Below are positions 33,124-42,377 of a stretch of 50,228 nt of DNA, one piece after another. Position numbers and translations under genes: made by a program. A model generated the notes under the pieces. That model saw only the letters and a program-made list of their open reading frames with translations. It was not told where the DNA came from and searched no databases. Origin of the DNA: CAUPWF01 sp964367905 (GTDB lineage Bacteria; Bacillota; Clostridia; Lachnospirales; Lachnospiraceae); the NCBI GenBank assembly GCA_964367905.1, contig CAYIZP010000019.1, positions 1-50,228 on the forward strand, given 5' to 3'. Each line of letters opens with the position of its first letter. Positions within the stretch are counted from its first letter, which is position 1.

Positions 33124-34137
33124 TTATTCTTTGGGTGATGAGTTGTGTTTGTAATATTTTCGATATAAGGTAGGGGTTAAATTTTCATGCTTTTTAAAGG
33201 TTTTAATAAAGTAACTAGCGCTATTGAACCCTAAAGTATCACTGATTTTTTCGATGCTATTATTGGATCGAACCAAAAACTCTTTTGCCCATGTCATCTT
33301 AAGCTCCGTGATATATTCGGTATATCCAATTGCCATGACCTTTTTAAATGATTTGCTGAAATAACTAGGCGTTACATTACAGATGCGAGCTGCTTCATTG
33401 GAGGAGATAAATTCATTTGGGTGAAACTTGATAAAGTCTAAAAGTGGTTGGATAACATCTTGGGCTGCATGAAGGTCTGGTGTTTTGTGCGTTAATATTT
33501 TATGATTTGAAATATAATCAAATGTAGGTGAAAGATGTAAATCATTCACAGGTTCTATCTTAGTATGAGGTGTTAGCGTAGTAATAGAACGGAGCTGATT
33601 AATATGTTTCACTGCTTCATTTACAATATAATTACTGAGGGATTTAATGAGGTTGGAATAATGGATAAAATCTTCATATTTCATAGTATGGATTTTATCG
33701 TATGCCGATTGGTAAGCTGCCATGTTTAACATCAAAGAATGTTCAGCTGTAGTAGGAGTTATTTGCTCCAATTCACAATCATCGGGTATGTCGGTTAAAT
33801 AAACTTGGCCAGCCATAATTGCACCAATGTATTTGTTGTCAACAACAATAGGGACGGCAAAGTCCACAAGATTATAATGACATAAATAGGCGTAAGGAGC
33901 ATTCGTGCGAACAGCTTCTAAGCCACCCCTAGAGTCGCAGCGCTCACAATATTTTGCAGATAAGGGAGTTGATCTAACCAATGTGCAGAATTCACTACAG
34001 CCGCTATGAGTGGTGAGTGGGGTGCCTTTGTAGTCCACAGTAATAATGGCTAGATTAGTTGCTGCGGCTATGCAATCTTGTACGATTTGGAAAGATGGAA
34101 AATCAAAAATTTCAAAAATATTTGTAATGGATTTCAT
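33124..34137 (-). CDS. PocR-type AraC-family regulator, probable diol sensor
   Basis: From the start chosen here the regulator has 337 residues. An N-terminal PocR ligand-binding domain (about 8-175) shows the conserved cysteine pattern C47-x3-C51, C64-x2-C67 and C86 (GCSEFC, YCERCD, YLCHY) and the PIVVDNKYIGAIMAGQVYL segment. The C-terminal AraC double helix-turn-helix contains ICNVTPSYFSKSFKKVM and LGFNSASYFIKTFKKH. PocR domains sense small diols such as 1,2-propanediol or 1,3-propanediol. The frame is open to 34182, but AGGAGGTG stands just before the ATG at 34137. It is divergent from the glycerol dehydrogenase operon, its likely target. Confidence 0.9.
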   Translation of the reverse strand: MKSITNIFEIFDFPSFQIVQDCIAAATNLAIITVDYKGTPLTTHSGCSEFCTLVRSTPLSAKYCERCDSRGGLEAVRTNAPYAYLCHYNLVDFAVPIVVDNKYIGAIMAGQVYLTDIPDDCELEQITPTTAEHSLMLNMAAYQSAYDKIHTMKYEDFIHYSNLIKSLSNYIVNEAVKHINQLRSITTLTPHTKIEPVNDLHLSPTFDYISNHKILTHKTPDLHAAQDVIQPLLDFIKFHPNEFISSNEAARICNVTPSYFSKSFKKVMAIGYTEYITELKMTWAKEFLVRSNNSIEKISDTLGFNSASYFIKTFKKHENLTPTLYRKYYKHNSSPKE

Positions 34138-34170
34138 GAAGCACCTCCTCGTATGTAGAAATATATCTGT

Positions 34171-34179
34171 ATTATAGCA
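34171..34179 (-). promoter_or_regulatory. Extended -10 promoter of the PocR-type gene
   Basis: On the reverse strand TGCTATAAT is an extended -10 box about 35 nt before the ATG at 34137. No good -35 box is seen, which is acceptable for extended -10 promoters or an activator-dependent one. Confidence 0.5.
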
Positions 34180-34284
34180 CATAATAGCAAATAAAAAACC
34201 GTTGAGCGATAAAAAGTTATATTTATTTGAGAAAAAAACAAAAAAGTGCTATTAAAAAGTACAAATAGTGAATGAAAAGGTCTA

Positions 34285-34312
34285 TTGAATAAATATATAG
34301 ATTTGATAAGAT
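34285..34312 (+). promoter_or_regulatory. Candidate promoter of the diol operon
   Basis: TTGAAT (34285-34290) and TAAGAT (34307-34312) are separated by 16 nt, about 60 nt before the glycerol dehydrogenase gene. The 241-bp divergent spacer is AT-rich and must also hold the regulator's binding site, which I cannot locate with confidence. Confidence 0.5.
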
Positions 34313-34378
34313 GAATACAAATAGGTATGCGAATGAAGTTCGCGGAAGACCAAAAGAATGATTTAGGAGGAATTAAAG

Positions 34379-35515
34379 ATGAGAAAAGCATTTATTTGCC
34401 CAACAAAATATGTACAAGGGGAAAACGAGATAATTAATCTTGGGTATTTTGTTCAAACATTTGGAGAGTCTGCATTGCTAATTGCACATCCAGACGATGT
34501 GAACCGCGTAAAAGCAAAATTGGATGAAACTTGTGAAAAATTCAACATCAAATTCGTGGAAAGTGGATTCACTGGAGAGTGTTCGAGACAGGAAGTGGCA
34601 AGATTACAGGAAGTGGCAAAAGCAAACAACTGCGCATGTACAATTGGACTTGGTGGAGGCAAGGCAATCGATACAGCGAAGTGTGTTGCAGAGGGAGAAG
34701 CCTTGATTATTGTTCCAACAATTGCGGCGACAGACGCGCCTACAAGTCATTCGGCAGTACTTTACACACCAGACGGAGCTTTTGATGATTATGCATATTA
34801 CAAGCAAAATCCAAGTGTAGTATTGGTTGATACAACAGTAATTGCGAATGCACCTACAAGATTTTTGGTATCTGGTATTGGTGATGCGATTTCGACTTAC
34901 TTCGAGGCACGTGCTACAGCAGCATCGTATTCAAATGTTAATGCGGGCTTACCATGTGGAGCTAGAGAAGGGGTTTGTGAACCAGCAAAAGGAACACTCA
35001 CATCACTGGCATTGGCTAAATTATGTTACGAAACTCTATTAGCGGATGGATTAAAGGCAAAGCAGGCAAGTGATTGCAATATGGTGACACAGGCATTAGA
35101 AAACATCGTAGAAGCAAATATTTTATTATCAGGATTAGGATTTGAGAGCGGTGGACTAGGCGGAGCACATGCGATTCATGACGGGCTTACCATATTAGAA
35201 GGAACACATGCTTACTTCCATGGAGAAAAAGTTGCATTTGGAACTGTTTGTCAGTTGGTGCTAGAAAATGCTCCAGAAGAAGAATTATATACAGTGTTGG
35301 ATTTCTTGTGTGAGGTTGGCTTGCCAGTGTGTCTATCAGACATCGGTGTGGATTCAATTACGAGAGACGAGCTAATGGCAGTAGCTGAAAAAGCATGTAT
35401 TCCAGAAGAATCTATACATGCTATGCCATTTCCAATCAATGTAGATGCTGTAGCAGCGGCAATTATTACAGCAGATGCGATTGGTAAATCATACAAAGAG
35501 GTTAGAGGGGAATAA
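34379..35515 (+). CDS. gldA: Glycerol dehydrogenase, iron/zinc alcohol dehydrogenase family
   Basis: This NAD-dependent enzyme oxidises glycerol to dihydroxyacetone or reduces related ketones. The 378 residues have the nucleotide loop GLGGGKAIDTAK (90-101) and the metal ligands expected of GldA: Asp169 in GIGDAISTYFEA, His264/267 in GGAHAIHDG and His281 in YFHGEKVAFG. The sequence follows GldA closely rather than butanol or 1,3-propanediol dehydrogenases. TTAGGAGG precedes the start. The dihydroxyacetone kinase gene begins one base after the stop, giving a glycerol to dihydroxyacetone phosphate route. A related vicinal diol may be the real substrate. Confidence 0.9.
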   Translation: MRKAFICPTKYVQGENEIINLGYFVQTFGESALLIAHPDDVNRVKAKLDETCEKFNIKFVESGFTGECSRQEVARLQEVAKANNCACTIGLGGGKAIDTAKCVAEGEALIIVPTIAATDAPTSHSAVLYTPDGAFDDYAYYKQNPSVVLVDTTVIANAPTRFLVSGIGDAISTYFEARATAASYSNVNAGLPCGAREGVCEPAKGTLTSLALAKLCYETLLADGLKAKQASDCNMVTQALENIVEANILLSGLGFESGGLGGAHAIHDGLTILEGTHAYFHGEKVAFGTVCQLVLENAPEEELYTVLDFLCEVGLPVCLSDIGVDSITRDELMAVAEKACIPEESIHAMPFPINVDAVAAAIITADAIGKSYKEVRGE

Positions 35516-35516
35516 A

Positions 35517-37280
35517 ATGAAAAAAATTATTAATGCACCAGAAAATGTAGTACTAGAAATGTGTAATGGAATTGCAGCAGCACATCCAGAAATAGAGTTG
35601 ATTGAAAAATTTAAAATTTTAAAGAAAAAAGAAATCAATAAAAATAAGGTAACGATTATTAGTGGTGGAGGAAGCGGACACGAGCCAGCACACGCGGGAT
35701 TCATTGGAAAAGGAATGCTAGATGCAGCTGTTTGTGGAGATGTATTCGCTTCTCCATCCCAGATACAGGTTTATAAAGCAATAAAAGAAACGTCTTCTGA
35801 TAAAGGAACACTACTTATTATTAAGAACTATAGTGGTGATATGATGAACTTCAAGAATGCAGCACATTTGGCTAGTGAAGATGGAGTTGTAGTAGACTAT
35901 GTTAAAGTAGATGACGATATTGCAGTAGAAGATAGTTTGTATACTGTAGGAAAGCGCGGAGTGGCAGGGACAGTATTTGTGCACAAAATAGCTGGAGCTG
36001 TAGCAGAAACAGGTGCGGAACTTGAAGAAGTAAAGAGAGTGGCAAATAAAGTAATCCAAAATGTAAGAAGTATTGGTTTTGCATTGTCATCTTGTACCGT
36101 TCCAGCAAAGGGAACCCCTATATTCCAATTAGCAGATGATGAGATGGAATATGGAGTTGGTATTCATGGAGAGCCTGGAATCAAAAGAGAATCTATGAAA
36201 ACAGCAGATGAATTAGCAGAATCAATGGTAGAAGCATTGTTAAAAGATCTAGAAATTCAAGATTCATATACAGGTGAAGTTGCAATTATGGTGAATGGTT
36301 TCGGAGGAAGTCCACTGCAAGAATTGTATCTGTTCAATAATTCAGTTATGAAAGTAATGGCTGAACGAGGCGTGAAAGTTGCAAGAGTATTTGTTGGGAA
36401 TTATATGACGAGCATTGAAATGCAAGGCGCATCACTTACTGTATTGAAGTTGGATGATGAATTGAAGAAATATTTGTCAGCAGAAGCTCAAACACCTGCG
36501 TTCAAAGTGAATGGAGATGAAGAAGATGCGACATATACTGCACTACAAAATGCAATTAAAGTAGACGATGCAAGTGTTAGTTTTCAAGTAGAAACTGATG
36601 CGCAATATGCAGAGATTAAAAACAATGAATTAAATCTAAATAATATAAAGTATATCTTGGATAAGATGAGCGAAGTAATTATCGAAAATGAAGTTCCTTT
36701 CTGTGACTTGGATTCTCATGCAGGGGACGGCGATTTTGGAATGAGTATAGCAAAAGGCTTCCGTCAATTAAAGAGAGAGTGGAGTTATGTTACGAGAGAA
36801 GAGATTACAACAATTGGAAGCTTCTTAGAGGAATGCTCTATGATTATCATGGAATTTTGTGGAGGAGCTAGTGGTCCTATTTGGGGATCAGCATTTAGAA
36901 GTGCGGGTAGATGCGTGGGAGATAAAACTACGATGTCAGCACAAGATTTCGCAGATATGATGCAAGCAGCGGTTTCTGGAATTCAAAGTACAGGTGAGAG
37001 ATCGTTTGGTAGAGGCGCTGTAGTTGGTGATAAGACATTAATTGATGCATTAGTTCCATGCGCAGACACATGGTCTGCTGGAGCGCAAACAGAGACATCT
37101 ATAGTTCAGTTATTCGAGCAAGGCGCAGAAGCAGCTGTGGTTGGAGCTAAAAAAACAGAAGAAATCGTAGCACGAATGGGAAGAGCGGGTACTGTAGGTG
37201 AGAGAAGTATAGGATACCCAGATGCAGGTGCTTATGGATTAGGAGTGATTTTTACAGAAATTGCTAAATCATTAAATTAA
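35517..37280 (+). CDS. Dihydroxyacetone kinase, fused DhaK-DhaL, ATP type
   Basis: The protein phosphorylates dihydroxyacetone. From the ATG at 35517 it has 587 residues. The DhaK domain (1-330) shows GGGSGHEPAHAGFIGKGMLDA and the covalent substrate-binding His217 in GVGIHGEPG. The DhaL domain (about 375-587) has the metal/ADP motif DLDSHAGDGDFG (398-409). Fused enzymes of this length use ATP, unlike the separate PTS-dependent DhaK and DhaL, and no DhaM is present. The frame is open to 35475 inside the previous gene, but the GAGGGG site favours 35517. Some relatives phosphorylate other small ketoses such as erythrulose, so the substrate is not fully settled. Confidence 0.92.
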   Translation: MKKIINAPENVVLEMCNGIAAAHPEIELIEKFKILKKKEINKNKVTIISGGGSGHEPAHAGFIGKGMLDAAVCGDVFASPSQIQVYKAIKETSSDKGTLLIIKNYSGDMMNFKNAAHLASEDGVVVDYVKVDDDIAVEDSLYTVGKRGVAGTVFVHKIAGAVAETGAELEEVKRVANKVIQNVRSIGFALSSCTVPAKGTPIFQLADDEMEYGVGIHGEPGIKRESMKTADELAESMVEALLKDLEIQDSYTGEVAIMVNGFGGSPLQELYLFNNSVMKVMAERGVKVARVFVGNYMTSIEMQGASLTVLKLDDELKKYLSAEAQTPAFKVNGDEEDATYTALQNAIKVDDASVSFQVETDAQYAEIKNNELNLNNIKYILDKMSEVIIENEVPFCDLDSHAGDGDFGMSIAKGFRQLKREWSYVTREEITTIGSFLEECSMIIMEFCGGASGPIWGSAFRSAGRCVGDKTTMSAQDFADMMQAAVSGIQSTGERSFGRGAVVGDKTLIDALVPCADTWSAGAQTETSIVQLFEQGAEAAVVGAKKTEEIVARMGRAGTVGERSIGYPDAGAYGLGVIFTEIAKSLN

Positions 37281-37304
37281 TAAATTGTACAAGGAGAGAA
37301 AGAG

Positions 37305-38585
37305 ATGAAAAAAGAAGATTTAAAACGGTATCTACAATTTTTGCTAGTAATCATAGCATCGGGATCTATATTCCCACTAGTATATTTAAAGGCGCAATAC
37401 CAAGAGACGATATTGGCAGTATATGATATGTCAATACAGCAGTTAAATTCAATATTTGTAATCATGGGATTCGTATTCGTTTTGGGGTATTTTCCAAGTG
37501 GTATTCTAAGTGATAAGTTCTCCGCAAAGGGAATGTTGGTATTATCCTTATTAGGAACAGCAGCAGGTGGTGTTTGGTTCGCACAAGTTCCTTCTTATAC
37601 TTCAATTGTTATTATCTTTTCGATGTGGGGATTCTTTACAGGTGTTACATTCTGGGGAGCTCACTTAAAAGTTGTTAAGATGCTTGCAAAACCAAGCGAA
37701 GAAGGTCGTTTCTTCGGCATACTTGATGGTGGTAAAGGATTGATTGAAGCTGTTCTAGCAAGTATTGCATTAGCGATTTTCACAGCAACATTAGGCGGAA
37801 GCACAGAAGGAGTTGTTTTAGAAGAGGCACTATTAGCAGTTGTGTATATGTATATTGCAGTATTAGTAATAGCAGCGGTACTAGTAATCATCTGTGTCAA
37901 AGAAGTTAAAACAGAAGGCGCTGAAGTGGCGGATGCAGAGAAAAAAGACAATAAATTCAAGTTTTCAGATGTAGGAAAAATCTTTAAAAACAAATATGTG
38001 TACTATCAAGGAATTATTGTTTTCGCTGGATATACATTATTCTGGACAAACTATTATTTCAGTGGATATTTACAAACAAACTTGGAAATTTCGTTAGGAA
38101 CAGCTGGGACAATTATGGTTGCTGTATTGTGGATGCGTCCGATTGGTGGTACACTAGGTGGTGTAATGGCAGATAAAATTGGTAATGTTAAAACAATTAG
38201 AATCGTTTTAACAGCGGGATGTATAGGGTTATTAGTATTATCATTCGCACCAACATCGTTGCCAACTATGTTCTTCGCAGGAGCAGTAGTAGTATCAGGT
38301 CTTGTATTCTATATGATTAGAGCTACATTCTGGACATTATTAGGCGAGTCTAATATTGAACCAGTTATTATGGGAACAGCTATTGGTGTTATTTCGGTAA
38401 TGGGATTTGTACCTGATATCATTTTACCTTATGTTCACACATTCTGGACAAACATGTTTGGACCAGCTGGTGGAAATATAGGATATTTTGTTACAAGTGT
38501 AGTGATCGGTGCCGTAGGTATCATAGCAACAGTATTGTATAGCAGATCACGTAAAGCTGATAAAGAAAGAATGGAAAATAAATAA
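37305..38585 (+). CDS. MFS transporter, about 12 helices, substrate unknown
   Basis: This 426-residue permease of the major facilitator superfamily has about 12 predicted helices. The loop after helix 2 is GYFPSGILSDKFSAKGM, matching the family's G-x3-D-(R/K)-x-G/S motif. The segment EEGRFFGILDGGKGLIEA sits at the end of helix 4 and beginning of helix 5, and resembles that of sugar-acid and phosphate-ester MFS carriers. A charged central loop (about 197-215) divides the halves. AAGGAGAG precedes the start. As part of the diol operon it probably carries the substrate or a product. The presence of a second transporter (BCCT) in the same operon is unusual. Confidence 0.85.
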   Translation: MKKEDLKRYLQFLLVIIASGSIFPLVYLKAQYQETILAVYDMSIQQLNSIFVIMGFVFVLGYFPSGILSDKFSAKGMLVLSLLGTAAGGVWFAQVPSYTSIVIIFSMWGFFTGVTFWGAHLKVVKMLAKPSEEGRFFGILDGGKGLIEAVLASIALAIFTATLGGSTEGVVLEEALLAVVYMYIAVLVIAAVLVIICVKEVKTEGAEVADAEKKDNKFKFSDVGKIFKNKYVYYQGIIVFAGYTLFWTNYYFSGYLQTNLEISLGTAGTIMVAVLWMRPIGGTLGGVMADKIGNVKTIRIVLTAGCIGLLVLSFAPTSLPTMFFAGAVVVSGLVFYMIRATFWTLLGESNIEPVIMGTAIGVISVMGFVPDIILPYVHTFWTNMFGPAGGNIGYFVTSVVIGAVGIIATVLYSRSRKADKERMENK

Positions 38586-38612
38586 GAAATTTTAAAGAGA
38601 AGAGGAGAAAAA

Positions 38613-39746
38613 ATGATCAATAAAGACAAAAACAGATTTGAAATTAAAGAAGGCGACAGAACCATGAAAGCAGTTGTTACAATGGGAAATGGTGGATATG
38701 AAATGCTTCAGTACAAAGATGTGCCAGTTCCGACAATTGATGAGGGGGAAGTATTAGTTAAAGTATTAGCAGCAGGAGTAAATAATACAGAAATCAATAC
38801 TAGACTAGGTTGGTACTCTTCAAAAGTTACAACAAGTACAGCAGATCTTAGTGGAACTAGTGATGAAATGGAAGATGCAGCAGAAGAAAAAGATGGTGGA
38901 TGGAATGAAGAAACACCATTCCCATTCATTCAAGGAACAGATTGCTGCGGAGAAGTCGTAGAAGTAAAAGACGCAAAAGATGAACACCTAATTGGTAAAA
39001 GAGTGTTAATTCAACCTTGTACACGTCACAAAGGCTTTGATTCAATGGAAAATATCTGGATGGCGTCGGATTTTGATGGTGCATTTGCACAATACGTAAA
39101 AATCCCTGCTACAGATGTACACGTTGTTAATTGTGATTGGACAGATGCTGAATTGGGAACTATTCCTTGTTCATATGGAACATCTGAAAACATGGTAAAT
39201 AGAGTTGGAGTAAAAGCAGGAGATCGTGTATTGGTTGCTGGAGCATCTGGTGGAGTAGGGTCAGCAGTGATCCAATTAGCGAAGCGAAGAGGAGCATATG
39301 TAATCGGGCTTGCTGAAGGTGAAGAAAAGATGGAGTTAGTAAAATCTTTTGGTGCAGACGAAGTAATCGATTATGGAAGAAATACTTTAGAGAGACTGGG
39401 AGAGAAGTCAGTAGATATCGTTATTGATAATGTTGCAGGACCTAACTTCCCTCAAATGATGAAAGTTCTTAAAAGAGGTGGAAAATTTGTATCTTCAGGA
39501 GCAATCGCGGGACCAATTGTTGAATTAGATATGAGAGACTTCTATTTGAAAGATTTAACATTAGTTGGGTGTACAGGATGGGATAAAGAAGCATTCCCGA
39601 ATGTTATCTCAGCAATCGAAAACGGAGAAATCAAACCAGCACTTGCGAAAACATTCCCATTAGAGGACATTGTTGAAGCACAAAAAGAATTTGGTCTAAA
39701 GAAACATGTTGGTAAATTCGTTTTAATTCCTAATCACAACGATTAG
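38613..39746 (+). CDS. MDR-superfamily alcohol dehydrogenase / quinone reductase-like
   Basis: The 377-residue oxidoreductase is of the medium-chain superfamily. A GroES-like N-terminal domain (MKAVVTMGNGGYEMLQYKDVPVP) leads to GTDCCGEVVEV. The Rossmann fold has VAGASGGVGSAVIQLAKRRGA, whose pattern fits NADPH-type quinone or enoyl reductases. The catalytic zinc ligands of classical alcohol dehydrogenases are only partly evident (Cys in GTDCCG, no clear GHE motif). GAGGAG is well spaced for the ATG at 38613. An internal ATG at 38664 would give the more common short N terminus. It probably reduces an aldehyde, ketone or enoyl intermediate in the diol pathway. Confidence 0.8.
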   Translation: MINKDKNRFEIKEGDRTMKAVVTMGNGGYEMLQYKDVPVPTIDEGEVLVKVLAAGVNNTEINTRLGWYSSKVTTSTADLSGTSDEMEDAAEEKDGGWNEETPFPFIQGTDCCGEVVEVKDAKDEHLIGKRVLIQPCTRHKGFDSMENIWMASDFDGAFAQYVKIPATDVHVVNCDWTDAELGTIPCSYGTSENMVNRVGVKAGDRVLVAGASGGVGSAVIQLAKRRGAYVIGLAEGEEKMELVKSFGADEVIDYGRNTLERLGEKSVDIVIDNVAGPNFPQMMKVLKRGGKFVSSGAIAGPIVELDMRDFYLKDLTLVGCTGWDKEAFPNVISAIENGEIKPALAKTFPLEDIVEAQKEFGLKKHVGKFVLIPNHND

Positions 39747-39775
39747 AATAATTAACTGAGGAAGGAAATAAAAGG

Positions 39776-40594
39776 ATGAGTATATTTGAAAGAGTAAAAA
39801 CAATTCCGCATCCAGATTTAACAAAAGAAAACTGGGGGAAAGAGCAACCATTAAAGAAAGTAAAGCTAGGTTCTTTAGAATTCCATGTAAGCCAGCCTAG
39901 TTCAACGTTTTTAGTGTATTTATTAGGTGTTCTAGTAACATTAGCTGGAATAAGATTCTTCGCAATTCAGGATGGAGAATTATCAAGATACTGGTGGGGA
40001 ATTTCTCTGGTATTATGGGGAGTTGGAGCTATAGTTGCGGGTACTAGCTATCAGATTTTTGGCTATGAACTCAAAGCTGCAAGGCGAGATGTTTGCTCAT
40101 GGACAAGTTGGTGGGAAGTTATTTATATGATTCTGCAGCAATTAAGTATGAATGCGATGACAATTGCGATTGCATACTCATGCACCACAGGGCTTTTGCA
40201 AAATATTTTGATAGGATATTCTATTGTTGTTTCAGTTGTATATCCGATCTTGACGTTGATAGGCGCATTCGCACCAATTAAGGCGCTTCTCACATTTGAA
40301 TGGATGGTTGAAATATCATTACCTAGTTTCATTTTATTTTTAGTATTGAACAGTGTGAGATATATTCAATTTGGCCATACAATGGATTTGGTTTTAATGG
40401 GTTCATGGATATTGATCTATTTATCATGGTGGGGATACATAAAATATTGGAAGTCGGGATTGACACAGATATTATGGAAGAAGAAAATCTGGTTTTCTGA
40501 GAATGATGTCTTGCATGTAATTTTAATTATTTGGGCACTTTACGTTTTGATTTTGATGCCAGAATATATTTATGATATTCAGAATTTGATGTAA
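39776..40594 (+). CDS. Unknown multi-pass membrane protein, 272 residues
   Basis: I do not recognise this family. A soluble N terminus of about 43 residues, rich in Lys and Pro (TIPHPDLTKENWGKEQPLKK), is followed by about seven predicted helices, including STFLVYLLGVLVTLAGIRFF, YWWGISLVLWGVGAIVAG and VLHVILIIWALYVLILMPEY. Trp is frequent at the membrane borders (GSWILIYLSWWGYIKYWKSG). GAGGAAGGA precedes the ATG. It stands between the MDR gene and the BCCT transporter with no terminator, so it belongs to the diol operon. It might be a transporter partner or membrane component of a redox enzyme; neither can be shown. Confidence 0.7.
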   Translation: MSIFERVKTIPHPDLTKENWGKEQPLKKVKLGSLEFHVSQPSSTFLVYLLGVLVTLAGIRFFAIQDGELSRYWWGISLVLWGVGAIVAGTSYQIFGYELKAARRDVCSWTSWWEVIYMILQQLSMNAMTIAIAYSCTTGLLQNILIGYSIVVSVVYPILTLIGAFAPIKALLTFEWMVEISLPSFILFLVLNSVRYIQFGHTMDLVLMGSWILIYLSWWGYIKYWKSGLTQILWKKKIWFSENDVLHVILIIWALYVLILMPEYIYDIQNLM

Positions 40595-40700
40595 AATTGT
40601 AACAAAGTGATTTACGAAAGGTGAGTGCATAATGATGTACTTTCCTTTTGTGCATTACGTTTATATAGTCAAAGGATACCTCCGTGTGGAAAGGAAAAAT

Positions 40701-42233
40701 ATGAAAAAAAATTACAAAATCAGACATTTGGCATTTTGGCCAGCATTTATTTTTTTAATTCTCTCATTAATATATAGTATTGTGGATCAAGAGGGATTTT
40801 ATGCGATGGCGAGCGTAGCAAATGATTGGGTACTAAAGAATCTAGGCTGGACTTATAGCGCGACTAGCTTTTTATGCCTTATTGCAATCGCAATTGCTTA
40901 TTTCTCACCGCTAGGTGATGTCGTACTAGGCGGTGCGAATGCAAAACCAATTTTATCGAAGAAAAATTGGGCTGCCATTACACTCTGTACTGCGATGGCA
41001 GCAGGTGCTTTGTTTTGGGGTATGGCAGAACCAATCTATCACATGGCACAACCACCTATTGGTATTGAAGCAAACAGTTGGGAGTCAGCCAAATTCGCGA
41101 TGGAAACAATGGTGCTTCATTGGTCCATACAACCATATTCGCTCTATACAGTGCCAGTAATTGCATTTGCATTTGCGTTTTTTAACATGAAAAAGCCTTT
41201 TTCAGTTGGATCACAATTGAGTGTAATTGTTGATAAATTCAACATTAAAACAGGGGAAAAAAATCTATTCCCGCAAATTTTAGACGCAATATTGCTTTTC
41301 TCAATGGGGTTAGGAATTTTGGGTGTTGTTGCTACAGGAACCTTAAATATGAGTGGGGCTTTGAATGCACTAATAGGCTTAGAAAATGAAAATCTGGCTT
41401 GGATAGTGATTCTAGTGTTTATAACAGTTTGCTTCATCATTTCCTCTATCTCCGGAATACAAAAAGGAATAAAATTACTTTCGAATATTAATGTTTATAT
41501 TTATTTAATTATATTGGTGGTTTTATTTATACTAGGCCCTACCTCGTTTATGCTTAACGGTATGGTAGAAGCAATTGGAGGAATTCTAGCGGATTTACCA
41601 GATAGATTGTTAACGACTGGTGCATATTCGGGTGATACTTGGGCAAGTGGTTGGACAGTTTTCTATGCTGGAAGCTGGGCGAGTTGGGCACCAATCTCGG
41701 CATGTTTCTTAGCGAGACTAGGAGTCGGTTATAAAATCAAAGATTTGATAAAGATTAATTTTGGAATTCCTATCTTGTTCAATATTATTTGGTCAGGAGT
41801 GTTCTCGAACCTAGCGGTTAATTATCAATTAACTGGAAGATTGGACTTAATCGGTATTTTGGAAACAGAAGGCGCAGAAGCAGTTATTTATGCGGTGTTG
41901 AATGAATTGCCAGGGGCTCCATTAATCATATTGATATTCTTTGCAGCACTGCTTATTTCAATGATCACTGCAATGGACTCTACTACAAACTCAATTGCTT
42001 CGCTATCTACAAGTGGAATCACACCTGATGGACAAGAAGCTTCAGTATATCTAAAAATTGTATGGGGAGTCTTGTTCTCAACACTTTCGTATATCATGTT
42101 ATCTATTGCTGGAATTGATGGAATTAAAATGGTTTCTAATTTAGGAGGCTTACCGAACATATTCATTATACTAGGAGCCGTGATTTGCATAATAGTGATT
42201 GCGCTCAATGTGAAAAAATATAATAAAGTATAG
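40701..42233 (+). CDS. BCCT-family transporter with altered substrate box
   Basis: From the ATG at 40701 this carrier has 510 residues and about 12 helices. Typical BCCT segments include FSPLGDVVLGG, LFWGMAEPIYHMAQPP, HWSIQPYSLYTV and the amphipathic VSNLGGLPNIFI near the C terminus. In helix 8, betaine carriers read FYWAWWISW. Here it is VFYAGSWASW, so two of the tryptophans are replaced, including the one equivalent to BetP Trp373. The substrate is therefore probably not plain betaine. The GMGIG stretch of sodium-coupled members is also changed. The longer frame from 40632 lacks a good site, whereas GGAAAGG suits 40701. It is the last gene of the diol operon. Confidence 0.88.
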   Translation: MKKNYKIRHLAFWPAFIFLILSLIYSIVDQEGFYAMASVANDWVLKNLGWTYSATSFLCLIAIAIAYFSPLGDVVLGGANAKPILSKKNWAAITLCTAMAAGALFWGMAEPIYHMAQPPIGIEANSWESAKFAMETMVLHWSIQPYSLYTVPVIAFAFAFFNMKKPFSVGSQLSVIVDKFNIKTGEKNLFPQILDAILLFSMGLGILGVVATGTLNMSGALNALIGLENENLAWIVILVFITVCFIISSISGIQKGIKLLSNINVYIYLIILVVLFILGPTSFMLNGMVEAIGGILADLPDRLLTTGAYSGDTWASGWTVFYAGSWASWAPISACFLARLGVGYKIKDLIKINFGIPILFNIIWSGVFSNLAVNYQLTGRLDLIGILETEGAEAVIYAVLNELPGAPLIILIFFAALLISMITAMDSTTNSIASLSTSGITPDGQEASVYLKIVWGVLFSTLSYIMLSIAGIDGIKMVSNLGGLPNIFIILGAVICIIVIALNVKKYNKV

Positions 42234-42258
42234 AAAAGAGAAAAAATAAAAGAGAAAA

Positions 42259-42310
42259 AAGATTGTGTAAAAACTACATTTAATGTAGATTTTACACAAT
42301 CTTTATTTTT
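42259..42310 (+). terminator. Intrinsic terminator of the diol operon
   Basis: AAGATTGTGTAAAA pairs with TTTTACACAATCTT. An upper stem CTACATT/AATGTAG continues it, followed by TATTTTT. The long stem and clear tail make it a strong terminator. Confidence 0.9.
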
Positions 42311-42377
42311 ATCTAATCATAATAGGTTAAAGTAAGGTGAAGCACTGAGAAAATAAAGAAAACCACTGTATTTGCAG

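Noticed and set aside
34201..34300. Riboswitch or cobalamin element upstream of the diol operon
   Set aside because: The spacer is AT-rich without stable stems or conserved boxes, and GldA/DhaKL need no B12.
40595..40700. N-terminal extension of the BCCT transporter from 40632
   Set aside because: The extra residues are not membrane-family like and lack a suitable ribosome binding site, whereas 40701 has GGAAAGG at good spacing.
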